NCBI GenBank assembly: GCA_001557035.1
Contig: LSKJ01000060.1
Coordinates: 1 to 21,493, forward strand
Direction of reading: 5' to 3'
DNA from: Rhodospirillaceae bacterium CCH5-H10
GTDB lineage: Bacteria > Pseudomonadota > Alphaproteobacteria > Reyranellales > Reyranellaceae
DNA length: 21,493 bases
The notes below the pieces were generated by a model, which was not told the origin of the DNA, did not search any database, and saw only the letters and a program-made list of their open reading frames with translations. The stretch's first letter is position 1. Every line of letters starts with the position of its first letter. The translations under genes were made by a program, and so were the position numbers. This document shows positions 13,810 through 21,493 of the stretch, piece by piece.

Positions 13810-15282
13810 ATGGCCGCAGGTCCGTTACTCGTCAGTGAACCGCTGCAGCGCTACCGCGCGCTGGGCCTGGCCGGCGATCCGGTGTGGCGCGCCGCGGGAC
13901 AGCTGCGCGCCGCCATCGCCGCACGCCTGTCGCGCGAGCATGCCGATCTCCTAGCCCTGCCCGAAGCCGAGCCGAGCGGCCGCTCGATCAACTGGTACGC
14001 GCCGTTCGATGGCGAGGTGAAGCGCCTTGGCGATCTCGGCGATACTGAGCGGCGCGAGATCCTCGACAGGGTGCAGCGCCTCCACGGCGAAATCGCGGGT
14101 CTCGCGACGCAGATGGAAGCCGTCGACCGGTCGAACGCCGAGCGCAATTTCGCCCGCCTGCTGCGCCACGCACTGACCGCGCCGGGCGAGGAAACGCTCT
14201 ACGTCGTCGATGGCCGCCCGGTGATGGCGTTCTGGGGCTTCACGGCCGATGCCGCGCTCCCCGGCGTGTTCCTCAGCAGTCCGCCGCCGGCGGTTGCGCC
14301 GCGCGTTGCCGCGCCACAAGTCGCGCGGCCCGAAGCCGTGATGGCTTCAGCTCCGGCGATCGCCACCGTCGCGGCGCCGCGCACCGTCTGGTGGCAGTGG
14401 CTGCTGCTCGGCGTGCTGCTGATGCTGATCCTGGCGCTGCTGGCCTGGCTGGTGCGACCCTACCTGCCTCGTCTCGAGCCCTACATCGAGGCGGAGGCGC
14501 GCGAGCGTGCTCTGGGCTTTGCCGTGCGCCAGCCGATGGAGCTTCAGCAGACCCGTGTCTCCACACTCGTGCAGGACAACGAATCGCTGCGACTCGAACT
14601 GGCGCGCCTCACCGACGAGCTGTCGCGGCGCGGCGGCGATTGCGCCGCGGGCATCATCGGACCGGGAGGCGTCATCGTCGGCTCGGTCGGCGGTCCGCCG
14701 ATCGAGCGCGGCGCCGGGCCCGATCTCGGGGTTGCTGGCAACAATCCCGGCAAGGATCCCAACAAGGACCTCGACAAGCAGCAGGAAGCCATGGGTCCCG
14801 ACGGCAAGGACACCAAGGGCCCCGACGAGCAGAAGAAGGACAGGAACGGCGCCTCGAAGAACGATGCGCAGAAGGACGCGAAGAACGACGCCAGGAAGGA
14901 CGAGCCCAAGCCGATGGTGGTGCCGCCCGAGTCCAAGCAGAAGCAGGACCTCGCCTTCCTGAAGGGCGACTGGCGCTCGCGGACCGGCCTCGCCACCGCG
15001 ACCGGCGAGAAGGATATCCGCCCCTCTTACACGCTCGACGACAAGGGCAAGGGCAAGGTGTCGTTCACCCAGAAGAACGGCGCCACCTGCGAGGCCCCGG
15101 CCGAGGCGCGCTGGGACGGCACCAGGCTGGTGATCGAGGAAAAGAGCAACCCGCGCTGCAGCGACGGCAAGACCTATGCCCGCAACACCGTGAACTGCGA
15201 GATCGGCGCCGATGGCGCGGCGCAATGCAAGGGCAGCCAGCCCGGCGACCCGCGCAGCTACAAGGTGCAGATCGGGCGTTGA
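13810..15282 (+). CDS. srfA: SrfA family protein, second paralog
   Basis: The 490-residue product has the SrfA layout. The N-terminal domain has INWYAP (60-65) and VVDGRPVMAFWGF (132-144). A membrane anchor spans about 196-218 (WLLLGVLLMLILALLAWLV), followed by a coiled-coil-like stretch (about 238-275) and a very Lys/Asp-rich linker (about 315-378). The C-terminal domain (about 380-490) contains LKGDWRSRTGLATATG and four cysteines (TCEAP, PRCSD, VNCEI, AQCKG), which look suited to two disulfides. The cysteine pattern suggests that the C-terminal part is outside the cytoplasm. GGAG lies just before the ATG at 13810. It precedes srfB by 39 bases, the usual order srfA-srfB-srfC. SrfA proteins were named from an SsrB-regulated Salmonella locus; their biochemical role is not established. 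Confidence 0.85.
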   Translation: MAAGPLLVSEPLQRYRALGLAGDPVWRAAGQLRAAIAARLSREHADLLALPEAEPSGRSINWYAPFDGEVKRLGDLGDTERREILDRVQRLHGEIAGLATQMEAVDRSNAERNFARLLRHALTAPGEETLYVVDGRPVMAFWGFTADAALPGVFLSSPPPAVAPRVAAPQVARPEAVMASAPAIATVAAPRTVWWQWLLLGVLLMLILALLAWLVRPYLPRLEPYIEAEARERALGFAVRQPMELQQTRVSTLVQDNESLRLELARLTDELSRRGGDCAAGIIGPGGVIVGSVGGPPIERGAGPDLGVAGNNPGKDPNKDLDKQQEAMGPDGKDTKGPDEQKKDRNGASKNDAQKDAKNDARKDEPKPMVVPPESKQKQDLAFLKGDWRSRTGLATATGEKDIRPSYTLDDKGKGKVSFTQKNGATCEAPAEARWDGTRLVIEEKSNPRCSDGKTYARNTVNCEIGADGAAQCKGSQPGDPRSYKVQIGR

Positions 15283-15321
15283 GACCTTACATACACATGA
15301 TGATGGCCGTATCGGAATGAC

Positions 15322-18288
15322 ATGAGCGACCTTGCCCGCCTGCCGAGCTATCCCAGCCCGACGACGCTGATTGCCCGCTCCGGCATCCAGTTCCTCGACT
15401 TCGGTTTCGATCCCGTGCGCCTCAAGGTGCGCGAATGGGGTTTCCATGACGCCGCCACCACGCAGGCGGTCGATGATCTGGTGCAGCTCGACTTCGACGA
15501 GGGCCGCGGCCAGTACGAAGTGGTCGAGAACGGCCGCCGCCGCGCCGCCGATCCCAACCTGGTCATCACCGCCAAGGACGCGCTCGCACCCTTTCTCGAC
15601 AAGTGGGTGCCGGTGCCGTTCCTGCAGGTGCGGCCCAACAACCAGTTCCGCGAAGGCCCCGCCGACTGGGCGCGCGTGCGCGTGGTCGATCTCGAGGCGC
15701 GCTACGGTTCGGGCTATCGCGACGAGCAGGGCAACCGCTATCGCGCGGTGCTGGCCTTCGACACCGGCCTGATCGCCGAGGCCGAGGGCCGCGCCTATCT
15801 CGCCCCTTCACCCAAGGACGTGACCTCCGGCGCCCTGTTCTCACTGGCGCCGCAGCAACGCGCCAATCACTGGCTGCTGCGCCAGGGCTGGATGGTGCAG
15901 TGGCTCGACGAGCTGTTCCACGAGCTTCATCCCCGCGCCACGGCCGAAGAGATCGACAACGACATCAAGCAGAAGCCGCAGGAAGCCACCGCGCGATACC
16001 TGGCCTTCCTCGGCCTGCTGGCCGCCGCCGCGCACTTCCCGCCGGTCAAGCTGGTCGGCGATGCCGAGCGGCCGGGCCGCGGCGCGATCGAGGTCGACCT
16101 CGTGCTCGACGTCGGCAACTCACGCACCTGCGGCCTGCTGATCGAGGCGGCCGGCGAACTGGGCGTCAACCTGAACGATTCCTACGAACTGGCGCTGCGC
16201 GACCTGTCGCATCCCGAGGTCGTGCACACGCGCCCCTTCGAATCGAGAGTCGAGTTCGCCCAGGCGTGGTTCGGCAAGAACCACCTATCGCGTCTCGGCG
16301 GCCGCGCCGACGCCTTCGTCTGGCCGACCATGACGCGCGTCGGTCCCGAGGCAACACGGCTGGCAGCCCGCCGGCGCGGCACCGAGGGCAATACCGGCAT
16401 GTCGAGCCCGAAGCGTTACCTGTGGGACGAGGAAGCGCAGACCCGCGAATGGCGCTTCAACGTCGCCTATGCGCAGGACCAGACCGCGATGCCGGCCGCG
16501 GCCGGGCCGATGGCCCAGCTCGTGAACCAGAAGGGCGAGCCGCTGCATCTGGTCGATGCCGATGCCGATTCGGCCGACCACCTGCCGGTGTTCGAGCCGC
16601 TCTATTCGCGCTCCTCGGTAATGACGTTCGTGCTCACCGAAGTGCTGCTGCAGGCGCTGACCCTGATGAACTCGCCGCAGCAGCGCGGCCGGCGCGCCCA
16701 TGCCGAGACGCCGCGCCGCCTGCGCCGGATCGTGCTCACCCTGCCGACCGGCATGCCGCTCGCCGAGCGGCTGATCTTCCGCAAGCGCGCCGAGGCCGCG
16801 CGCGACCTCGTCTGGATGATGATGGGCTGGAAGCTCGACGATCCGGCAGCGCCGGCGCCGCGCGTGCTGACCGACTGGGACGAGGCGAGCTGCACCCAGC
16901 TCGTCTATCTCTACACCGAGGTCGCCCGCAATTTCGGCGGTGACGCGAGGCGTTTCTTCCAGCTCACGCGCAAGCCGCGCGGCAAGCCGCCCGAGGACGT
17001 GCTCAACATCGCGAGCATCGACGTCGGCGGCGGCACGACCGATCTCATCATCAACTCCTACCGACTCGAAGGCGCGGGCACGTCGGTGACGCTGTTCCCG
17101 GAACAGAAGTTCCGCGAGGGCTTCAATGTGGCGGGAGACGATATCCTGCTGCGCGTCGTGCAGGGCCATGTGCTGCCGCCGATCGAGGCGGCGCTGCGCA
17201 CCGCGGGTATCGCCAATCCGGGCGACCTGATGGCCGAGCTGGTGGGCGGCGATCGCGGCGGCGAGGACGTGATCCAGCGCAACCTGCGCCAGCAGTTCGC
17301 GCTGCAGATCGCCCAGCCGATCGCGCTGGAATTTCTGCGTGCGGCGGAAACCTACGATCCGACCTCCGGCGTCGTCGCGGCCGAGCCACGCGCCTACGAG
17401 ACCTTCTTCCCCGGCGGCGCCAAACCGTCGGACGAAGTCGTCACCTTCGTGAACGAGGCGGCGCGCAAGCGCGGCGCCCAGAACTTCGACCTGCGCACCG
17501 TCGTCTTCCCGGTCGACCTGCCGGGCCTCGACAAGACCGTGCGGGCCGAGATGGGCCGCGTGCTGGCGCCATTGGCCGAGATCGTGCACGCCTACGATTG
17601 CGACGTGCTGCTGCTCTCGGGCCGGCCTTCGCGCCTGCCCGGCATCCGCGCCCTGGTGATGGAGCTTCTGCCCCTGCCGCCGGAGCGCGTGATCTCGCTG
17701 CACGAATATCGCGTCGGCGCCTGGTACCCGTTCCGCGACGCGCGCCTGCGCGTCGAGGACCCGAAGACTACGGTCGCGGTCGGCGCGATGATCGCGGCGC
17801 TGGCGCAATCGCAACTTCCGGACTTCTCCTTCCGCTCCGACCTGCTGCGCTCCAAGAGCATCGCCCGGTTCATCGGCAAGCTCGACGGCGGCGGCCGCCT
17901 GCAGAAGGAAGATCTCGTCTATCGCGACGTCGATCTCGACAATCGCGAATACGAGCTGCCCGAGATCGCCTTCGAGTTCCGAGGGCCCATGTGGCTCGGC
18001 GCTCGCCAGCTCGACCTGGTGCGGTGGCCGGCGGCGCGGCTCTATGCGCTGGAGTTCGCCAAGCCCGAATATGCCGAGCGGCACGCGCGCGAAACGCCGT
18101 TCCGGATCGCCCTCGCCAGGGTGAAGCCAAAGGACAAGGATTCGGGGGACGTCGAACGTTTCCGTCTGCGTCAGGTGACCAATCGCGACGGCCGCGCCGT
18201 CGCGCTCGATCGCCTGACTCTCCGCCTGCAGACATTGCCGCGCCGTGAGGGCTACTGGCTCGACACGGGCATGCTCAAGACCGGTTGA
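15322..18288 (+). CDS. srfB: SrfB family protein with actin/Hsp70-like ATPase motifs
   Basis: The 988-residue product matches the SrfB virulence-factor family in length and operon position. It shows actin/Hsp70-superfamily motifs in order: phosphate-1 LVLDVGNSRTCGLL (Asp263), phosphate-2 ASIDVGGGTTDLII (Asp567-Asp574) and an adenosine-type LLSGRPSRLPGI (about 764-775). About 300 residues separate the first two motifs, so a large insertion or extra subdomain is present. An N-terminal region of about 260 residues and a C-terminal region of about 170 lie outside the core. There is no signal peptide or membrane segment, so it is probably cytoplasmic. The ATG at 15322 has only a weak GGA upstream. 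It would be expected to bind and hydrolyse ATP, possibly driving SrfC or remodelling the SrfA proteins; that is inference. The start of srfC lies just after its stop. Confidence 0.88.
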   Translation: MSDLARLPSYPSPTTLIARSGIQFLDFGFDPVRLKVREWGFHDAATTQAVDDLVQLDFDEGRGQYEVVENGRRRAADPNLVITAKDALAPFLDKWVPVPFLQVRPNNQFREGPADWARVRVVDLEARYGSGYRDEQGNRYRAVLAFDTGLIAEAEGRAYLAPSPKDVTSGALFSLAPQQRANHWLLRQGWMVQWLDELFHELHPRATAEEIDNDIKQKPQEATARYLAFLGLLAAAAHFPPVKLVGDAERPGRGAIEVDLVLDVGNSRTCGLLIEAAGELGVNLNDSYELALRDLSHPEVVHTRPFESRVEFAQAWFGKNHLSRLGGRADAFVWPTMTRVGPEATRLAARRRGTEGNTGMSSPKRYLWDEEAQTREWRFNVAYAQDQTAMPAAAGPMAQLVNQKGEPLHLVDADADSADHLPVFEPLYSRSSVMTFVLTEVLLQALTLMNSPQQRGRRAHAETPRRLRRIVLTLPTGMPLAERLIFRKRAEAARDLVWMMMGWKLDDPAAPAPRVLTDWDEASCTQLVYLYTEVARNFGGDARRFFQLTRKPRGKPPEDVLNIASIDVGGGTTDLIINSYRLEGAGTSVTLFPEQKFREGFNVAGDDILLRVVQGHVLPPIEAALRTAGIANPGDLMAELVGGDRGGEDVIQRNLRQQFALQIAQPIALEFLRAAETYDPTSGVVAAEPRAYETFFPGGAKPSDEVVTFVNEAARKRGAQNFDLRTVVFPVDLPGLDKTVRAEMGRVLAPLAEIVHAYDCDVLLLSGRPSRLPGIRALVMELLPLPPERVISLHEYRVGAWYPFRDARLRVEDPKTTVAVGAMIAALAQSQLPDFSFRSDLLRSKSIARFIGKLDGGGRLQKEDLVYRDVDLDNREYELPEIAFEFRGPMWLGARQLDLVRWPAARLYALEFAKPEYAERHARETPFRIALARVKPKDKDSGDVERFRLRQVTNRDGRAVALDRLTLRLQTLPRREGYWLDTGMLKTG

Positions 18289-18305
18289 GGGACCCTTCGG
18301 GAATC

Positions 18306-20975
18306 ATGGACACAGTCGATCTCAAGCTGGCCCAGGACTGCGAGGCGCTGGCCGTCGCCGCGAGCGAGGGCGTGGCGTGGCTGCGGAGCGCATCGGCACA
18401 GTCGCCGACCGTGGCGCAGCAGGCGCCGTCGCTGGTGAGCGAGCTGCAGAAGGTTCGCAACCAGAGCCGCAAGCTGGCGCGCGCCGCGCGCCGCCGCATG
18501 TGCGTGGGCGTGTTCGGCCCCAGCCAGGCCGGCAAGTCCTACCTCGTCTCGATCCTGGCGAGCCGCGACGGCCGTCCGCTGCAGGCGCGCTTCGCCGACA
18601 AGACCTACGATTTCCTGCGCGAGATCAACCCGCCGGGCAATCGCGAGTCGACCGGCCTGGTCACGCGCTTTGGCCTCGGCCTCAGCGACGGCTCGGCCGA
18701 GTTCCCGGTGCGCGTGCGTCTGCTGACGCAGACCGACATCGTGAAGATCCTGGGCAACTCGTTCCTGCTCGACTTCGATCACCAGAAGGCCGAGTTCATC
18801 GGCCCCGATGGCGCGGCGATCCGCAAGCGCCTGACCGAGCTGCGCGCCAAGGCCCATCCCGCGCCGGTCGGCGACCTCGAGTCCGACGACGTGCTCGACC
18901 TGATCGAGTATTTCGACACGTTCTTCGCGGGTGTCACCGCCGAGCTGCGCACCGACTTCTGGCGCGAGGCGATCGACCTGGCGCCGCGCCTGTCGGGCCA
19001 CGACCGCGCCCGGCTCTGGTCGGTCCTGTGGTACGACTTTCAGCCCTTCACCGATCTCTATCTCACGCTCTATGACGGGCTGCAGAAGCTCAGCCATGCG
19101 CCCGAGGCGCTGCTCGGAATGGACGCGCTGATCCCGCGCGAGAAGAGCATCGTCGACGTGCTGACGCTCGACCGTCTCGGCGCCGATGGCGACGACACGT
19201 TGCTGGTCCGTCCCAAGCAGGCCGACGGTCGCACCTCGCCCGACGCGCGGCTGCCGCGCTCGCTGGTCTGCGCACTCACCGCCGAGCTGAACGTCGCGAT
19301 CGACGAGAAGCCGTGGGACTTCTTCGATCACACCGATCTTCTGGACTTCCCCGGCGCCCGCTCGCGCCTGAAGCTCGCCAACCTCGACGACGTCGCCAAG
19401 ACCAAGGGCGTGGCCGAGGGCGCCAACCCGCTGCGCGAGCTGCTGCTGCGCGGCAAGGTCGCCTATCTGTTCCAGCGCTACTCGGCCGAGCGCGAACTCA
19501 GCGCCATCCTTCTGTGCATCCCCGACGGCAACCAGGAAGTCCGCGATCTCTCCGACATGATGACGGCGTGGATCGACCAGACGATCGGCGCCACGCCGGC
19601 GGATCGCGCCCGGCAGAAGAATGCGCTGTTCCTCGTGCTGACCAAGATGGACCGCGAGTTCGAGCAGAAGGCCGGCGAGACCGAGGAATCGCGCCGCCTG
19701 CGCTGGAGCGCCCGTCTCGGCAATTCGCTGGTCAACAATTTCCGCGGCGAGTGGCCGCTGAACTGGAACGGCAAGCCGTTCGACAACAGTTTCTGGCTGC
19801 GCAATCCGACCGTCATCGACGAGCGGCTGATGGACTATGACGGCGGCCGCGAGGTCGGCATCGCCGACAGTTTCGCCCAGCGCGCCGGCGAACTGCGCCG
19901 CCACTTCGTCGAGAACGAGGACGTGCGTCGCCACTTCGCCAATCCGGCGCTGGCCTGGGACGAGGCCTTCCGCGCCAACGACGGCGGCGTGGCGCACCTG
20001 GTGAAGAGCCTGATCCCGGTCTGCGATCCCGCCATCAAGCGGGCGCAGGTGCGCGGCCAGCTCGACGTGCAGCTCCGCCGCCTGGTCGACCGGCTGGCCG
20101 GCTTCCACAGCGCCTCCGACGGCGATGCCCGCGCCAAGAAGCGCGACCTCGTCCACACGGTGCTGCGCGGCCTGGCCAACGTCATCCAGCAGCAGCTGTT
20201 CGGCGAGCTGATCGCCGCGTTGCAGGTCGCCGACACGGCCCTGCGCGAGATCTACTTCCGCATCGCCACGGCACGCCCGTCCGACGACGGCGGCACGAAC
20301 GGCGGCAAGCCGCATGCCGCCGCCGCGCAGTCGACCGGTGCTGCCGTCGACATCGGCGCGATCTTCGCCGACGTGTTCGGCGAGGAAACCGGCCGTGCCG
20401 CGCCGCCAGCCGGCGTGATCGAGGACCGCGCGGAGCGTTTCGCCCGCGAGGCCTCCGAATACTGGCTGGAGAACATGCGCCGCGTCGGCGCCGACGAGAA
20501 GGCGCTATCGCACTACGGTGTCGACCGCCAGCATCTCGGCTGGCTGATCGACGAGCTGATCGTGGGCGCCCATCGGCTGAAGCTGATCGACCAGCTCTCT
20601 CACGAGGTGCGCGCGCTGGAGAACGCCGCCAATGCCAAGTGGGAAGAGATCGCCGAGCGGCAGGTTCGCACGGCCTCCTCGGCGCTGAACGGCTATGTGA
20701 GCGCGCTGGGCTTCGACAAGCTGCCGCTCGACCAGCGGCCCGGCCTGCCGCCCAATGCGCCACTCCGCCGCGTCTTCGAGCAGCCGACGATAATGATCGA
20801 TGGCATCCCGCAGCTCAGCGAGAATCCGGCGCCGATCTACGCCGACTATTGCAAGGACTGGATGCGCGCGTTCCTGCAGCTTGCGATGGACAATGTCGGC
20901 TACGAAGGTGGCCGCGAGATCACGCCCGAGCAGAACGACCGCCTGGGCGCCATCCTGCGCACCGTGGCGGCTTAA
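18306..20975 (+). CDS. srfC: SrfC family protein, large dynamin-like P-loop GTPase
   Basis: The 889-residue product matches the SrfC virulence-factor family. GTPase motifs are visible: G1/Walker A GPSQAGKS (71-78), a G3-type DFPG (347-350) after FFDHTDLL, and a G4-type TKMD (446-449) after LFLVL. The wide spacing between G1 and G3 and the long, helix-rich C-terminal half fit large dynamin-like or septin-unlike GTPases better than small Ras-type ones. No membrane segment is obvious. The ATG at 18306 is preferred, with CGGGAATC upstream. A TTG at 18285 overlapping the srfB stop (TTGA) would add seven residues. It probably acts in the cytoplasm or at the membrane with SrfB and the SrfA proteins. 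The family's virulence label comes from pathogens and need not apply here. Confidence 0.87.
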   Translation: MDTVDLKLAQDCEALAVAASEGVAWLRSASAQSPTVAQQAPSLVSELQKVRNQSRKLARAARRRMCVGVFGPSQAGKSYLVSILASRDGRPLQARFADKTYDFLREINPPGNRESTGLVTRFGLGLSDGSAEFPVRVRLLTQTDIVKILGNSFLLDFDHQKAEFIGPDGAAIRKRLTELRAKAHPAPVGDLESDDVLDLIEYFDTFFAGVTAELRTDFWREAIDLAPRLSGHDRARLWSVLWYDFQPFTDLYLTLYDGLQKLSHAPEALLGMDALIPREKSIVDVLTLDRLGADGDDTLLVRPKQADGRTSPDARLPRSLVCALTAELNVAIDEKPWDFFDHTDLLDFPGARSRLKLANLDDVAKTKGVAEGANPLRELLLRGKVAYLFQRYSAERELSAILLCIPDGNQEVRDLSDMMTAWIDQTIGATPADRARQKNALFLVLTKMDREFEQKAGETEESRRLRWSARLGNSLVNNFRGEWPLNWNGKPFDNSFWLRNPTVIDERLMDYDGGREVGIADSFAQRAGELRRHFVENEDVRRHFANPALAWDEAFRANDGGVAHLVKSLIPVCDPAIKRAQVRGQLDVQLRRLVDRLAGFHSASDGDARAKKRDLVHTVLRGLANVIQQQLFGELIAALQVADTALREIYFRIATARPSDDGGTNGGKPHAAAAQSTGAAVDIGAIFADVFGEETGRAAPPAGVIEDRAERFAREASEYWLENMRRVGADEKALSHYGVDRQHLGWLIDELIVGAHRLKLIDQLSHEVRALENAANAKWEEIAERQVRTASSALNGYVSALGFDKLPLDQRPGLPPNAPLRRVFEQPTIMIDGIPQLSENPAPIYADYCKDWMRAFLQLAMDNVGYEGGREITPEQNDRLGAILRTVAA

Positions 20976-20985
20976 GGACCTTCGA

Positions 20986-21493
20986 TGCCCGTCCGCGCGA
21001 CCATTGCCCCGCTGCCGGAACCCGGCCACGCGCTGCTGCGCGTGAGCGAACTCGACGCCGCGCCGGACGGCCTAACGATCTCGATCCAGCGCCAGCAAGG
21101 TCCCGACACGCATCTGGCCGACGATGGCTGGCGGCGCACCGAGACGTGGCTGATGCCCGACGAGGTGACGCGTCGCGGCGAGGTTCTGGAATTCCACCTC
21201 GGCCCCGAGATCTGCGACCGGCTGGCCGGCATCGCCACGATTCGCCTGCGCGTGCGCGAGCCCGACATCGGCGTCGTCGGCACGACGGTCGTGGCCTGGC
21301 CCGCGATGCTGACCTCGGGCGCGGCCGGCGCCTCGGGCACCTACGACGACACGGTACGCTTGCGCCGTCGCCAGCAGCCGGCGCCATCGCCCGAACCCGA
21401 ACTGCCGCCGCCGCTGGAGATCGCGCCCGAGCGCTTCGGGACCTCGGCCATCGGATCGCGCGCGGCGCGCAAGTCGGGACGCGGCGGGGGCGG
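20986..21493 (+). CDS. Hypothetical protein downstream of srfC, cut by the window edge
   Basis: The first 169 codons of an open frame are visible and continue past the right edge. The ATG at 20986 follows the srfC stop by 10 bases, with AAGGA upstream, so it belongs to the same transcript. The N-terminal part (1-125) looks beta-rich (HALLRVSELDAAPDGLTISI, RRTETWLMPDEVTRRGEVLE, FHLGPEICDRLAGIATIRLR, TVVAWPAML). It is followed by a Pro/Glu- and Arg/Gly-rich segment that looks like a linker (PAPSPEPELPPPLEIAP, then ARKSGRGGG). There is no signal peptide. I do not recognise the family. The layout suggests a larger multidomain protein and a fifth component of the srf system. Confidence 0.7.

Noticed and set aside
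15297..15320. Seven-codon frame (MMMAVSE) just before srfB
   Set aside because: It is too short to support as a leader peptide, has no clear ribosome binding site and is probably chance.
16285..20315. Very long minus-strand open frames opposite srfB and srfC
   Set aside because: Both give Arg/Gln/Gly/His-rich sequence without motifs. The plus-strand frames have ordered nucleotide-binding motifs and proper spacing to neighbours.
1..21493. CRISPR arrays, tRNA or rRNA genes, insertion sequences, phage genes
   Set aside because: I saw no regularly spaced direct repeats, no cloverleaf or rRNA segments and no transposase, integrase or phage structural motifs on either strand.

Overview
The window is a high-GC, densely packed chromosomal segment from what is most likely an alphaproteobacterium. 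The pointers are the Fur-type operator with TGC/GCA ends, the hemP-led heme uptake locus, and an interspersed palindromic repeat ending in CCTC..GAGG that resembles those of the Bradyrhizobium/Rhodopseudomonas/Reyranella kind of genome. The genus is a guess. There is no rRNA, tRNA, CRISPR array, insertion sequence or phage gene, and no gene-free stretch longer than about 130 bases.

Left region (1-5223). A minus-strand unit holds a carboxymuconolactone decarboxylase-like protein, purC (SAICAR synthase) and a class I SAM methyltransferase whose GTG start overlaps the purC stop. Two copies of one palindromic repeat family flank this unit, and one of them contains the purC ribosome binding site. 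Divergent from it lies kup (potassium uptake). kup converges on two small unknown minus-strand genes (85 and 164 codons). The gap between them holds an inverted pair of 25-base REP-like hairpins that differ by one compensatory base-pair change.

Middle region (5224-12424). This is a complete heme acquisition operon on the plus strand: Fur-like box, hemP, TonB-dependent heme/hemoglobin receptor (hmuR), a dedicated TonB, hmuS (heme-degrading factor), hmuT (periplasmic binding protein), hmuU (permease) and hmuV (ATPase). From hmuR onward the genes overlap or nearly touch. The receptor would bind heme or a heme protein outside the cell, TonB would energise its import, HmuT-HmuU-HmuV would carry heme into the cytoplasm, and HmuS would handle it or release iron. 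The two unknown minus-strand genes start 44 bases from the Fur-like box and may belong to the same regulon.

Right region (12523-21493, open at the right edge). This is an srfABC-type operon: two tandem SrfA-like membrane-anchored proteins with homologous N-terminal halves and unrelated C-terminal domains, then SrfB (about 990 residues, actin/Hsp70-type nucleotide-binding motifs), SrfC (about 890 residues, P-loop GTPase motifs) and the start of a fifth gene of unknown function. The mechanism of this system is poorly understood. The combination of paired membrane-anchored partners, an actin-like ATPase and a dynamin-like GTPase is the best candidate for interesting biology in the window.
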